A program made the position numbers and the translations under genes. This document shows positions 45,836-56,733 of a stretch of 64,000 nucleotides of DNA, piece by piece. Origin of the DNA: Orobanche coerulescens. Its lineage: Eukaryota > Streptophyta > Magnoliopsida > Lamiales > Orobanchaceae. The stretch's first letter is position 1; each line of letters begins with the position of its first letter. The stretch spans positions 121,887,501 through 121,951,500 of the forward strand of contig CM065804.1 of NCBI GenBank assembly GCA_033398695.1, written 5' to 3'. Below the pieces are notes generated by a model, which worked only from the letters and a program-made list of their open reading frames with translations, did not search any database and was not told the DNA's origin.

Positions 45836-47692
45836 TCAGTACGGTGGCAGTCCTGGTAGTTTATCGGGAAAAATGTCTGGAAACTCATTCACCACCGGAA
45901 TGTTTGTGATTGTAAGTTGTGAAGTATCCTCTCGAAGAACATAACACCAATAGTACTCACTTCGAGAGCTGCAGGAGAATTCTGATGCGATAATGCTGAG
46001 AGACCCTTTCGTACTAAAGTGTTCACGTCCGCTGATGACATGTGTGGTACCATCATGAGCCGAAATGGAAATAGTCAAGTGGTAGGTATCCAAGATCGAT
46101 CTGTGCAATGGCATCCAGTCCATACCTAATATGATATCTTCATTCTGGAGCGGAAAGACCATAAGATTAGCGGTCCAACTATGATTGTTGATGCAGATCC
46201 GACAGTCTCGAACCCTTTGATCGCCGCCTAATCTACTACCCTCGGGTAGTTTAACAGTAAAGGGATCACAAGGCACACAAACAAGATTTAAGCGTTCAAC
46301 ACATTCCACAGATATAAACAAATGGGTGGCTCCGGTATCAAATAGTACATGCACTGGCTGAGAGTTAACAAGAAGAGTACCTGAGATAGCTGGCGCAGAC
46401 TGACCATCTATAGCCCTCAGCTCAAATACACGGGACAGCACTGACTCCGAAAAGGACGAGGTACCTCTGCCGCGCCCACGGCCTCGTCCGGCACCGTGTA
46501 GCGGTGGTTGGTTCTGGTGGGATGGAGCTCGGTAGTTGGAAACAGCAGGCGTCCTAGGGGATTGCACAGAGCCTTGTTGACTTGGTTGGGAAGCTGGGCT
46601 CTGAGTGGGATTGGCCCGCCAGCAGTAACGAGACATGTGTCCACTCTTTCCGCAAGTGAAACATTTGGTAGCCGTCTTCTGACACCGATCCTTAGTATGC
46701 CCGGTCACGCCACATTTGAAACAGTCCCTACGGTAAGGCCGATCAGATACACCCTTCTGTTGGTACGAAACCGCCGACATAAAAGAGGATGCGGGCCCCG
46801 AATTCGTTTTGTTGTTGCTCCCAGGCTGAACTGATGTCTTCTGCTTCTTCGAGTTGTGCCCGATGTCAGTATTAACAACTGTACCGGCATATGCTGTGAC
46901 TACGTCTTCGTATGCCCTCAGGGTCGTGCAGTGAAATCCGGCGGCATAGCGTTGTACATCCTCCGGCAACCTCTGTGAAAGATGGCATATTCGTTGATCT
47001 TCCGATGGAACCATCTGGGAGATGTAACTTAGCTCGGTTCGGTAGGCCCGAATGATCTCTGGTACTGGCATGTTCTGAGGCCCGGCACTGAAAAAGTCTC
47101 GTGCGCAAGCAGTTCGGGCTGATCTGGGACAGTACTCGCTCCGTAGTAGTCGGGCAAATTCGGTCCACCCGACCACTCGGTCCTCTGGCCTGTAAGTCCT
47201 CCACCAACGTGCAGCAGTGTCACGGAGTTGATTAATCCCGAGCGGCACCTTCCGGTTCTGTGGGCATCCGATCACTTCGAAGGCAGTCTCCATTTCAGAA
47301 ATCCAGTCGTCCACGTGTTTCTTTCCTGTCCCATCAAATAATGGAGGCCTAGCCTTCAGCATCTCTCCCAACCATCGGTCTCTTCCTGCGTTTTCTTCCA
47401 CATTGATGACCGGTATCCGTTCCGCCTTATTGACTTGAGCAATTCCCATGGTGATAGCCTGGGCAAGGGCATGAACAAAAGCTGGGTCCATGCCTCCCTG
47501 GTTGTCATTCTGGCGTTCCGCCTCCTGATCGTTTTGATTAACTGGTGGCGGCTGGCCCCCAGCAGGATAGGTCTCGGCAGTGTTCCCGTCCTCATTGTGG
47601 TTCGCGGCGGAACCCTGAGCGTCATTCACCACCCTCCTAGCTCCTCGGCGTGCCATCACTGACGGTATTAATCTAAAGCCAGTTCCATACAT
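45836..47692 (-). CDS. gag: D gag and protease
   Basis: 618 codons; MARRGARR at codon 13 is an alternative start. Gln/Asn-rich N part, Retrotrans_gag core (RPPLFDGTGKKHVDDWISEM, TAARWWRTYR, WTEFARLLRSEYCP), two CCHC knuckles at residues 324-337 (CFKCGVTGHTKDRC) and 344-357 (CFTCGKSGHMSRYC), a GRGRGRGRG stretch, then aspartic protease LFDTGATHLF (Asp 452) and GMDWMPLH. Ends at TGA 45836-45838 inside the [14 protein letters not shown] linker, where related elements have Arg. Read through, the full frame would be 1562 residues. Confidence 0.94.
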   Translation of the reverse strand: MYGTGFRLIPSVMARRGARRVVNDAQGSAANHNEDGNTAETYPAGGQPPPVNQNDQEAERQNDNQGGMDPAFVHALAQAITMGIAQVNKAERIPVINVEENAGRDRWLGEMLKARPPLFDGTGKKHVDDWISEMETAFEVIGCPQNRKVPLGINQLRDTAARWWRTYRPEDRVVGWTEFARLLRSEYCPRSARTACARDFFSAGPQNMPVPEIIRAYRTELSYISQMVPSEDQRICHLSQRLPEDVQRYAAGFHCTTLRAYEDVVTAYAGTVVNTDIGHNSKKQKTSVQPGSNNKTNSGPASSFMSAVSYQQKGVSDRPYRRDCFKCGVTGHTKDRCQKTATKCFTCGKSGHMSRYCWRANPTQSPASQPSQQGSVQSPRTPAVSNYRAPSHQNQPPLHGAGRGRGRGRGTSSFSESVLSRVFELRAIDGQSAPAISGTLLVNSQPVHVLFDTGATHLFISVECVERLNLVCVPCDPFTVKLPEGSRLGGDQRVRDCRICINNHSWTANLMVFPLQNEDIILGMDWMPLHRSILDTYHLTISISAHDGTTHVISGREHFSTKGSLSIIASEFSCSSRSEYYWCYVLREDTSQLTITNIPVVNEFPDIFPDKLPGLPPY

Positions 47693-47826
47693 GATTTACA
47701 ATTAAATGTAGTACATAGACAGAAACACACATATCACTTACTTTGCATTCCCATGAGGAGTTTCCATCTCTTGGGGTGTTGGACTTTGAAAAATTGGGAG
47801 AAATTTTATTCAAAGCAGGAGTTTGC

Positions 47827-47838
47827 GCTCTGATACCA
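47827..47838 (-). other. Primer-binding site of D
   Basis: Minus strand TGGTATCAGAGC, an exact initiator-Met tRNA complement, five bases from the LTR. Confidence 0.93.
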
Positions 47839-47843
47839 TTTTC

Positions 47844-50164
47844 TGTAACACTCCCAAATCTCTCGAGGTATTACAGTGCCGTGAATCCCACGTGGGACAC
47901 ACAAGGCTAGTTAGAAAAATAGGCAATTTAAGAAAATCGCGATAAAACATTAAGTTCAAGGTTTACATAACGTGAGTCGAAAGATTTTAAGGAAAAATGT
48001 AATTCGAAGTCCAATTATTACACAACAAAGGTTTTTCAACAGAAAACAAATTTATTTCAATTTAAGCAGCGGCTAGAGATAATTCCAACACCGCTCAAGT
48101 CTGACCGGACCCCTCGGGAATGTCCTGCACATGATGAACAATTTTACCTGGTACGACGAATCATACTAGGTAACCAGGGTCAGAGAATGCATACCAAATA
48201 ACAGCTACTAACAAAGATATACGCCATTTTTACAATCACAACATCTAGTAATTAACAGGGAATATTTCATCACTCAACCGACGTTGTCTCTCTCTTTTAT
48301 CACATAAGCCCCAAGGTCGCAACCAAGGGTCACGGAAGTATTCACACGGAAATACCCCAGAACATAGGCGCCCAATTCGGGTCTTACCCCCTAACACATT
48401 TCCACACGTGTACCATACAGGTTTTATCCCCAACACATCGGCCCATTTATAACATATTTTAGAGAAAGACAAGCGTCGGCCTTCATCAAAATGGCACATA
48501 CGCACATATGGTATAACATTAATATTAGAAAATTCTCGAGCAAGATTTTACTTGCCTGTGATCCGATAGTAGGTGCTTTGTGATAAAAGGAGTCCCCACG
48601 CCCGCTCGAGCTTAACCTAGCCACGTAATATCCGATTAACACCTCGTACGGATCATGATGAATAAAACTAGTCTCCCTTTCCTAATCGGATTCCTAGCGT
48701 AGTTTTAATTGTCGATATTAGTATCGCTTCTAAGTTCGTAAGTATTGTGTACCATTATTCCGTTCAATTCTACAGTTAAAATTAGATATATATCGATTTG
48801 CTCAACAAGATTATCCCTATCATTTTTCGGTTGTCGACAGATGATTATAGCATAATCGAATCTCATGCTTTCTAATTCTATTCTATATTCCGAATACTAC
48901 GACCGACGGATTCTATTACACAATAACTTTGGTGGTTTGATATCCAATAATGATTATACTATAGAATTGTTTTCCTTAGTTCACTAAGTGTCAAAAATCA
49001 CAACGTAAGGGTGGCTACAACAATGGAATATACAATGACGGATCACTACGAATTCTCCTACAATTGATTCGTCAAATTTTACGTTCTCAGTGATGATTTG
49101 AAATGAATTTTCGTATGATAGATATGATTTGCATGAAACGAAACATATGAGAAACGATAACTCCGGTTACTACAATTCCATTCAAAAGGTTGTCTACGAA
49201 GGTTGGCAAAAATCTACCCAATACCCGCAATCTAACAGATATATATAAGAGAACATCAAAGATATAATTCCAGGGATTGGTGGCTTACCTTATTGGAAGA
49301 AGAATAATGAAGAGAGTTGGCGAATCCACAAGAACTACGAGGAGAAACGAGAAGTGACTTGAACAACTTGGATAATCTTCACCGGAGCTCAAGAAACCAC
49401 TTCCTCAGTGTTAATTCAAGTATATAAGAGGCTAAGAACCGAGTACAAGGCTAGGAATCTCTCCAAGGGTGTTATCTTGTAGTGTTGGGTCGTGCAAATG
49501 AAGAAGGGAATTGTCATTTTATAAAACTTGGTTATGCTAACGTACGTTAATGATAATGGTGTTACGTACGTAAGGCTCCTTACGTACGTAACAGTTCAAT
49601 GACAACGTACGTAAAGACCGCCACTGCCCGAAATGTGCCCAAGTGTTACGTACGTTAAATTTGGGACATAACGTACGTTATGAAGAGTTGACTCGTTTGT
49701 CCTCTAGCCCGCCGAAAGTAGCTCCGTCCGTGTCAAAAGAAAGATTCTGGTCGGGAGACTAACTCACCCGTTACGTACGTAATATAACTACCTTAACGTA
49801 CGTAACAATCGGGATATAGCGTACGTTAGGCATAAGTTGTAGCGCGCATTAGACAAAACTCTAACGCGCGTTAGACATAAACTCTAGCGTGCGTTAGACA
49901 TAAACTCTTTAGCCACATATCACATTCTAACCATCTCGGGGTGACCATCCATTCCACTCGTCAACAATTATCGGGGAACAAGACGTTGGCCACCGTCATA
50001 TTCGCACCGACGATCGTCCCACGGCATCAAGGCGTGTCACCTCCGTTTCAATTACATCGCACAATTATACAGCACTCAATGAAATACATAAATAGAAATG
50101 ACGTCACATTACAAAAATTCACACAGTACAAAGTAATCAAGCATGAAATACCGGAGGTATTACA
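47844..50164 (-). mobile_element. Element D, right (5') LTR
   Basis: 2321 bp, near-identical to the left LTR. U3 block at 49687-49718, palindrome array at 49537-49910, where two units degraded in the left LTR are intact (AACGTACGTA and GCGTGCGTTA). Followed by CTGGG. Confidence 0.94.
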
Positions 50165-50169
50165 CTGGG
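50165..50169. repeat. Right target-site duplication of element D (CTGGG)
   Basis: Matches 40642-40646; E gag continues on both sides. Confidence 0.92.
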
Positions 50170-51078
50170 CCATTGCCTATTCGCTTGTCTAGACTTGTGA
50201 CTTGGTTGTTGCCTATTTTTAAATATCGGTTTGTATGTAGGCTCAGCAGTCGAGGCAATTGTTTCTCCCTTGATAAAAGTGGTTTTAGAACTAGAGGGAG
50301 TGTGAGGATCATTTCCAAGGCCTAATCTGGAATATAGTAGCCTTTTATTAGTGCACAATTCTTCCAGAGTTGAAGACGCCTTCAGGGAGGTTATTTCCTG
50401 CGCCTGAGTCTTATTTGCCTGAGTCAGCTTAGTAAATTCGCCTTTGACATTAGCAAGTGCGGCTGATTTTTCTTTAAGTAAAACAGTTAGTCGATTTATC
50501 TCAGTTGTATTGACATCAGCCTGGTTTTGTAAGTTAGCTGGATTTATCTCAATTGTATTCAGTTCTAGGCTGAGTTTTTCAAAATCATTTTTCAGCTGCC
50601 TATTCTCATCTTGCAGCTGAGTCTTCTCGACTGATACAGATAGGTGTGCAGATTTAAGTGTCTCAAAATCTTTAAATAGCTGATTTACAGATTCATGCAG
50701 GTCCATATCTTGTGACATGGCTGAACTATTATTTGAACCAGAGGGTTTTGATGTTACCTCTTCATCAGCTAAGTTGGCCATCAGGCAGTCATACTCTTCA
50801 TCATCATCAGAAAAGAATCCGCTGCTTGATTCTACACGCTCTTGATCTTCTCCGATGACGGCCTTCCTTCTGTCTTCTTTTTTGCCCACCTCCTTTTTGC
50901 TCTCGTCCTTCTTAAGATCAGGACAGTCGATCTGAATGTGTCCTGTCTTGTGACAATTGTAGCACTCCACCTTCCAGCTTCCGACTTTCTGGTTCCTTCT
51001 GGGATACTCCTTATAATTTTGCTTGTATTTGGAGTAGTTTTTTCGGAAGTTGCTGAACCTCTGCATTATGAACGCCAT
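50165..51078 (-). pseudogene. E gag, zinc knuckle and coiled-coil part
   Basis: From MAFIMQRFSNFRKNYSKY, a basic segment, then a CCHC knuckle (CYNCHKTGHIQIDC, residues 38-51), an acidic SDDDEEYDCLMANL patch, a long coiled coil (about residues 125-235, with LKNDFEKLSLELNTIE and LTVLLKEKSAALANVKGEF), and RLGLGNDP. Cut by D insertion; continues at 40641. It follows the first gag part through a one-base frameshift near 51070. In autonomous copia elements protease would follow; here it does not. Confidence 0.88.
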
Positions 51079-51836
51079 TTCTTCCTGAAATCTAATGGAT
51101 TTGGAGGCTTTACATTAGATATGCTCTTGGCGTGGGACTCGGCTGTAAGTGCTATTCCCTTCTCTGCAGGCTCGGTTGAGGATGAACTTGGAAGCTCGAA
51201 CTCATAAGCCTTCAGATCAGAGAACAGCTCTTGGATCTTTATCTTATTGAGATCCTTGGACTCTCTCATGGCCACTGCCTTCATACTCCATTCAGGACTG
51301 AGAGATCTTAGTACCTTCAGCGCCATTTCCCTGTTGCCATAAGATTTGCCGAGGGAGTTGATCTCATTGATGATTTCAGTGAACCTTGTGTCCACTTGGT
51401 CTATGGATTCGCCATTCTTCATTTTGAAGTTGTCAACTTTTTGAATAGCAATTGACAACTTGTTTTCCTTGATCAACTTCGTTCCTTCACACATAAGGGC
51501 TAAAGTGTCCCAGATTTCTTTGGCATTCTTGCAATTCTTGATCTTGACCATGGTGGATTTGTCAAGAGTTTGATATAGCACGTCTCTGGCCCGGTTATCA
51601 AGATTGACTAGCTTTTTTTCTTCGGGAGTCAGCTCTGTCCTCTTCTTTGGGATCTTCTCTGGCTTCCCTGCTGCGATCTCCTCTGGAGTGTTGTCCTTCT
51701 CGAATATGAATGGACCATCCTCTATGATGCACCACATGTCATCATGGATTGAAGATAAGTGTGCCTGCATCCTTATCTTCCAAAGATCATACTCGTCAAC
51801 TGAAAACACACGTAGTCTAGAATGCATGTGTTCCAT
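51066..51836 (-). pseudogene. E gag N-terminal part (copia UBN2-type)
   Basis: 256 codons: FSVDEYDLWKIRMQAHL, a WCIIEDGP patch, NLDNRARDVLYQTLD, CKNAKEIWDTLALMCEGT, then MKNGESIDQVDTRFTEIINE and the KVLRSLSPEWSMKAVAM block. These are the features of plant Ty1/copia gag (DUF4219/UBN2 families). The frame ends at a stop after KKWRS caused by a one-base indel; the next frame carries on the protein. It starts 75 bp inside the primer site, as expected for a first ORF. Confidence 0.9.
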
Positions 51837-51900
51837 TATAAAATGAGAGTAAAGATATATCTCTGATATAGATCTGGTTCGTGAAACAAATGAACCAACC

Positions 51901-51912
51901 TCTCCGATACCA
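51901..51912 (-). other. Primer-binding site of E
   Basis: Minus strand TGGTATCGGAGA, initiator-Met type, two bases from the LTR. Confidence 0.85.
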
Positions 51913-51914
51913 CT

Positions 51915-53377
51915 TGTAGGTCACAATTCGTCTACGAATAAGTCTAGAGGGGGGGTGAATAGACTTATTGAAACTCTTAAACTCTTTTTCTCAAAGAGTA
52001 AGTTTCTTCAGCTGATAGATAAACAAATGACTTGGAGTCGTTTATTCTTAATACGTGCGGAAGTCAGCTGGTGACGAATACAATACAACTAATGAAACAC
52101 TTGATAATGAATGCAGTAGTTAAAGTATGATGCTGTAAAAGAATAAAGTACGCAGGCAATTATAGTGGTCTCAGAGGTGGGGTAATCCTCTACTAATCCA
52201 CTTTTCTCCAAACTAGTTGGAGATGAATTCACTATAATTTTCATCCAGTGATAAATATTACAGTGATTCAACCAAATTACAACAGCTTCCAACCAGTGGA
52301 AATCCATGCCGTTGTAACACACTTGACTGACTTGCACCTTTTAATCCTCGATCCTTGGATGCCTTTATAGTCTCGAACTTCAACCAGTGAAGTACCCCGA
52401 ACTCAGGATTTAAGACAAGAGTTTTTGTATTGTCCAACTAAGAGCTTCTTCAAGTATGAACTTTTTAGAACTGCTCTTTCCACGATGCTGTGTTTCGTTT
52501 TTAGATTGCTAGAATGCTTTGATCGCTTGAAAGTATGTTCGTACCGGTAGTTGCTCAACTTCAAATCTTCGGATATATATAGGTGTTGATCCTTGAGCAT
52601 TTCTTCATAGCCGTTGCAAATCTGTAACAAATCAGTCCGTTGGAGAGAGACTTCTTTGTTTATTCCTTTCTGAACGTTGCAAGGCTGGATTCCCATATTT
52701 TAATCTATCTTCCGACCGTTGTGAAGACTCTGCATGTGAGGCGCCGAATCTTTTGAATATAATACGATTAAAGTCTTCAAGGTAGGCCTGGATGAATCAT
52801 TTAATTAATATCCTTTGCGGGAATCTCTCCAATTTGTCTCTTCACGTTGCATGTGACTTTCCGTAATACTTGACTTTTCAACACATGCTGACGTGGACTT
52901 GGAGTACTTGGCTGATCTTGAGTAGGCTGATGTAAGTTAACTTCTCTGCAGTTCTGGACCTCTCTGATGTTCACTGTTTGGAACTCGCCTGATTAGCTGA
53001 CCTGTCTGAGGTTTTACTTGACTGCAGTCTGGTCAAACATCTCTGATAATTTTTGTTGACCAGATCTTCTCTGACTTAACTCGGCTGTACCTCTCTGATG
53101 AACTTAGCTGTTCTTTTGTACTTAGCTGATTTTTAGCCTAACTTATTTTTGGCCTATAGAAGATACTCATTTGGTTCTTCTTTACAATTTGCCAAGTCTT
53201 ACACTTAACATAATTTGGCCTATGGAAGATACTCATTTGGTTCTTCCTTACATTTTGCCAAGTTTTACACTTAACATAATTTGGCCTATGGAAGATACTC
53301 ATTTGGTTCTTCTTTACATTTTGCCAAGTAATAAACATTTGAATGACATCATCAAAATCTAACAAGTATTCCTAACA
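51915..53377 (-). mobile_element. Element E, right (5') LTR
   Basis: 1463 bp; minus-strand TATA at 52574-52582. The 22-bp GAAGATACTCATTTGGTTCTTC unit recurs three times at 53155-53325. Confidence 0.92.
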
Positions 53378-53382
53378 CACTA
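53378..53382. repeat. Right target-site duplication of element E (CACTA)
   Basis: Matches 36275-36279. Confidence 0.88.
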
Positions 53383-53727
53383 ATGCCCTATAAAATAGGA
53401 ATTTACAAAACGACCCCAACCTTCGAAAATCTAGATTCAAGGTTAAAATGTCATTCTCCGAAAGTGGTAACATATCCAGAAATATTAAAGCAATTCAAAG
53501 GAGTAACAAAACATCTGATTAGAACTAGATTCACGAGAATCGAGCCTCAACACGGAAAAGTTACACAATAAGTAAAATCTCATAAAAACAACCCCGAAAC
53601 TCGTCTGGGTGGTCTTGGAGGCAGAACAAAATAGTTTGAGAATCCCAAAACGATTATAAGCGAGCCAAGCGAAATGAAAATATACTAAAAATAGAAGTTA
53701 CTACAAATAGAAAGTGCGGATATTACA
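53383..53727 (-). mobile_element. Element B, 5' LTR, last segment
   Basis: Matches about 7768-8111 and ends GCGGATATTACA. G sequence follows. Confidence 0.85.
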
Positions 53728-55853
53728 ATTTTAATCTTTTGTATGTTGTTTTTAGGTTGATTCTAAGGTGCTTGGGAGTGTTTAAAACAAGTTTTATTCA
53801 TGCCTTGATTTTTATCATTTGGTACGGAAATATTACGGTTCATAGCTCAAGCATATGTTGTTTTTCTTATGATTTTCTTATACAATATGTTTCTACTTGA
53901 TGATATGATGCTATGATGAATTTATGGGATTTTAATAAAATATTTGGTATTTTGGAAATAAAGGAAGAATCATGTTTAGTTCTTGATATGTTGATATATG
54001 TTCAAAGTGACTTGATATTTATGATGATGTATGAAAGATATACATGATATGTTTTTGTTAGATTTTTGTAAAATGTATTGGGAATTTGTTTGAAAACAAA
54101 GACATGATGTTAGGTTTATGAAGTTAAAAATGTGTTGGGTAATATTTAATGTAACTAAAGAGCATGTTATGTATTAAGGATTTTTAAACCATGTTTAGGT
54201 TATTTTCATGTTAGGACCAACATGACTATGGATTAAATGTGTTACTAGATATTTGATGATGTTTGATGCTGACGATGCTTGATGTTGATGATGTTTGATA
54301 TTTGTTGATGTATAAAAAGGTGCTAGTAATCATTTTTCAAAAGAAAAGATTATGAAATGGAGTTCCTAGTGTCGAGAAGCATGCTTGTATATCGACTCCT
54401 ACATATTATAAGTATGATATGCATGATTAGAATTTACATGTTTAGGGTTTTCGTTGCTAGAAACGAGCTCTAGATTAAAATGACGTTTTTCCCATTTTCG
54501 CTGGAAATTGGCAGTTTAGATACATTTTACGGAAACAGCCATAAATTTCTCCAATGTAAATATCTTTGAGATCTGTAAAATGGACATTAAACTAGATTTC
54601 AGTAGCTTTCTAGTGGTATAAATTACATTATCCAGTTCTTACTTTGCAATTACAGAATTCTAATTCTTTTCAGCTTTTGTGCCCATTATGTTTTGATAAT
54701 GTTAAGTGTTTAATGATGGTTTTCGAACCAAGGAATGTGTAACGGAATCGAGTGTCGGTTACCGTTGTTAGTATCTTTATATGTTATATGATTAGTAGGG
54801 TCCTCTAAGAGTCTTTTATTATTAAACTTAATTCGCATGCAAAAACCCTAAAGTCCAAACATGTAGATCGAGTCCGTTGTCCGTTAGACTTCGTTAAGCT
54901 CGATCGACCGCTAAACTTAGTTGTTTCCATGAAAGGTAGAGCAGCAGATTGAAGTATAAAGAAGAGCCGAGAATCATTTTGCTTGCGTTTATTTCTTGTC
55001 CAGGTGGGCTTTCTATATGAAAATAATTTGTGCTTTGCTCTAGATTGATGAAATATTTTACAAGCAAATTATGATTCCAAATGATTATGATGCATAAAAG
55101 CTTTTATGTAGATTCTTAGGAACCTATCATTGTTGGCTTGTCAACCTATTGAAATGATTGGATCCTGAGCTAGACAAAGGTCACTAGCTAGGGTTAAAGT
55201 ACTCGGGATTTTGAGCTCTCTTCGGAGTGGCGATCTTGGAGAGTAACATTCGCGGGATGTGGCCACCTTCCCCGGCTTAAATTATGGAAATGGTGAATTT
55301 GCAATGAAATAAAATGATTTAGCAAAAATGGGCCTTTTCTTAAAACCTCGTGTGTTACTGCTTATATGCATCATGACAAATATAAAAGTATATTTCATCT
55401 TTTGGCAATATGTGTTCACGAATTACGTTGTACTTAGCCCTGTATATCTTTTAAAATGTGCAGGCTTTGCAGGAGATGTGACGAAGGGTGTTGAGTGGAA
55501 GACTATTTTCTACAAACGATGTTAACCCCTGGTTATATATCTTCATATATATAACCAACCATATTTTTCCTACAAACACTCTTTATGATTTTGCTTTCTA
55601 AGTCACGTCGTTTGTAATGTACTACGAAGCCTTTCCTAAACTTCATGGCTAATTTATGACTATGTATTCTCACCTTGAATTTTAAGTCATTCCCACAAGA
55701 TTGTTTCCCCTTCATGATTCCTTGATAGGTTATTTGTGGAAATCCACCCCTATTCCTTATGAAATGTATGTTTCCCCCTTCTTCCCCTCTTCTTAATTCC
55801 TACCATGGGTCACACACTGGTTGTTCCGTCCTTAGGGATAAGGGGCCGTAACA
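53728..55853 (+). mobile_element. Element G, LTR (right part)
   Basis: AT-rich, no ORF of note. Ends GGGGCCGTAACA followed by a primer site, which defines it as an LTR on the + strand. Its start is not in view because B interrupts it. A GCCCTG...TTTTAAAATGTGCAGG acceptor-like stretch is near 55436-55466. Confidence 0.65.
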
Positions 55854-55856
55854 GAA

Positions 55857-55868
55857 TGGTATTAGAGA
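55857..55868 (+). other. Primer-binding site of G
   Basis: TGGTATTAGAGA, initiator-Met type with two changes, three bases after the LTR. Confidence 0.7.
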
Positions 55869-56203
55869 GGGTCGTTCGCTCTGAGTCTATGTTCTTTCAA
55901 GCAAAATTTAGTTCGATTCTCTAAACTGATATAAGAATCAATTGTCAACTCAACACCCCATCACGTCATGCTCAACTGAAGAGTTAGGTAAATGTTTTAC
56001 TAGTCTTTATGATTCAAACTTCTTTTGCCATGAAAAATATATCTCTTTACGAGCTTTTATGAGATGTTAATTATGAACATGTATGGAATGATATATGTAT
56101 GATGAAGCATGTAATATATGAATTTTTATTTTACGATTACGCATGAATGTTGCTGATGAGGAAACATGAAAGACTAGAAACTAGAAACTTTCTTAGAGTC
56201 TTA

Positions 56204-56527
56204 TACTACGCGAACGAGAACTTATGCACCTTAAGTATTTCAGCATATGCCCAAATGTGAAGGGCGAACAATGACGATGTAATAACTAGGATCAATGATG
56301 CAGTGACATCTCTAGTGAATATCACTTACATACGAGTAATACGAGTATGGTTATTTTCTATCAGGTACTACGCGAACGAGAACATATGCCCCTTAAGTAT
56401 TTCAGCATATGCACGAATGTGAAGGGCGAACAATGACGATGTAATAATGAGGATCAACAATGCATTGACGTCTCCAACGAATATCACTTACGTACGAGTA
56501 ATATGAGTATGGTTATTTTCTACCGGG
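56204..56527 (+). repeat. Two-copy tandem duplication, unit 162 bp
   Basis: 56204-56365 and 56366-56527 both start TACTACGCGAACGAGAAC and end in GAGTATGGTTATTTTCTA. About 10% different by eye. Confidence 0.9.
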
Positions 56528-56733
56528 ATTTCTATTTATGGCGGAACCCGAATAACTCTCATAATGTACCCCGTTAGAGAGTATATTACTATTTTTATGA
56601 TTAGGTGTTTCTCAGAGTCCAGAGTTTGAGTCGAGAACTTAGGATGAGATTTATATTCTTCTGAGAACACTTTAGTAGAGTTGTTCTACTATGTTGAGAC
56701 GTTGATATATTATACGTATACCTTCTTCATAGG

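Larger units (their letters stand above)
40647..50164 (-). mobile_element. Element D: near-complete Ty3/gypsy chromovirus, minus strand
   Basis: 9.5 kb with 2.32-kb LTRs at both ends, CTGGG on both sides, an exact primer site, a purine tract and a full gag-pol frame with three nonsense codons. I counted 7 LTR differences in the first ~300 bp, fewer than in E, consistent with D being inserted in E. Confidence 0.95.
36280..53377 (-). mobile_element. Element E: non-autonomous Ty1/copia-type element without pol, carrying element D
   Basis: LTRs 36280-37741 and 51915-53377 (about 1.46 kb each), primer site beside the right LTR, gag (51836 leftward, resuming at 40641-40518 after D) and a second ORF (40085-37767). 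No protease, integrase or RT is present. The inner edge of the left LTR is abnormal. Confidence 0.85.
7185..53727 (-). mobile_element. Element B, minus-strand Ty3/gypsy, broken by three nested insertions
   Basis: B can be followed as LTR (7185-8111), purine tract, integrase C-terminus (8125-8711), then after element C the RT N-terminal part (34361-34755) and the other LTR (34756-36279 and, past element E, 53383-53727). The two LTR parts match (7185 aligns with about 35704; 7763-8111 with 53378-53727). Most of pol and all of gag are missing, and no primer site was recognised. Confidence 0.8.
55854..56733 (+). mobile_element. Element G internal leader
   Basis: No ORF. Contains the 162-bp tandem duplication. 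It continues to the ATG at 56734. Confidence 0.6.

Noticed and set aside
1103..51912. TGGTATC[A/G]GAGC strings as tRNA gene fragments
   Set aside because: They match only the 3' end of initiator-Met tRNA, always at the LTR edge, so they are primer-binding sites.
53171..53362. Repeated ORFs with MEDTHLVL units (also 37535-37726)
   Set aside because: Generated by a 60-bp-scale tandem repeat in the E LTR; no gene support.
53728..55853. Possible host gene or intron-rich gene in the AT-rich stretch
   Set aside because: No coding-like ORF, and the right end is an LTR terminus followed by a primer-binding site.
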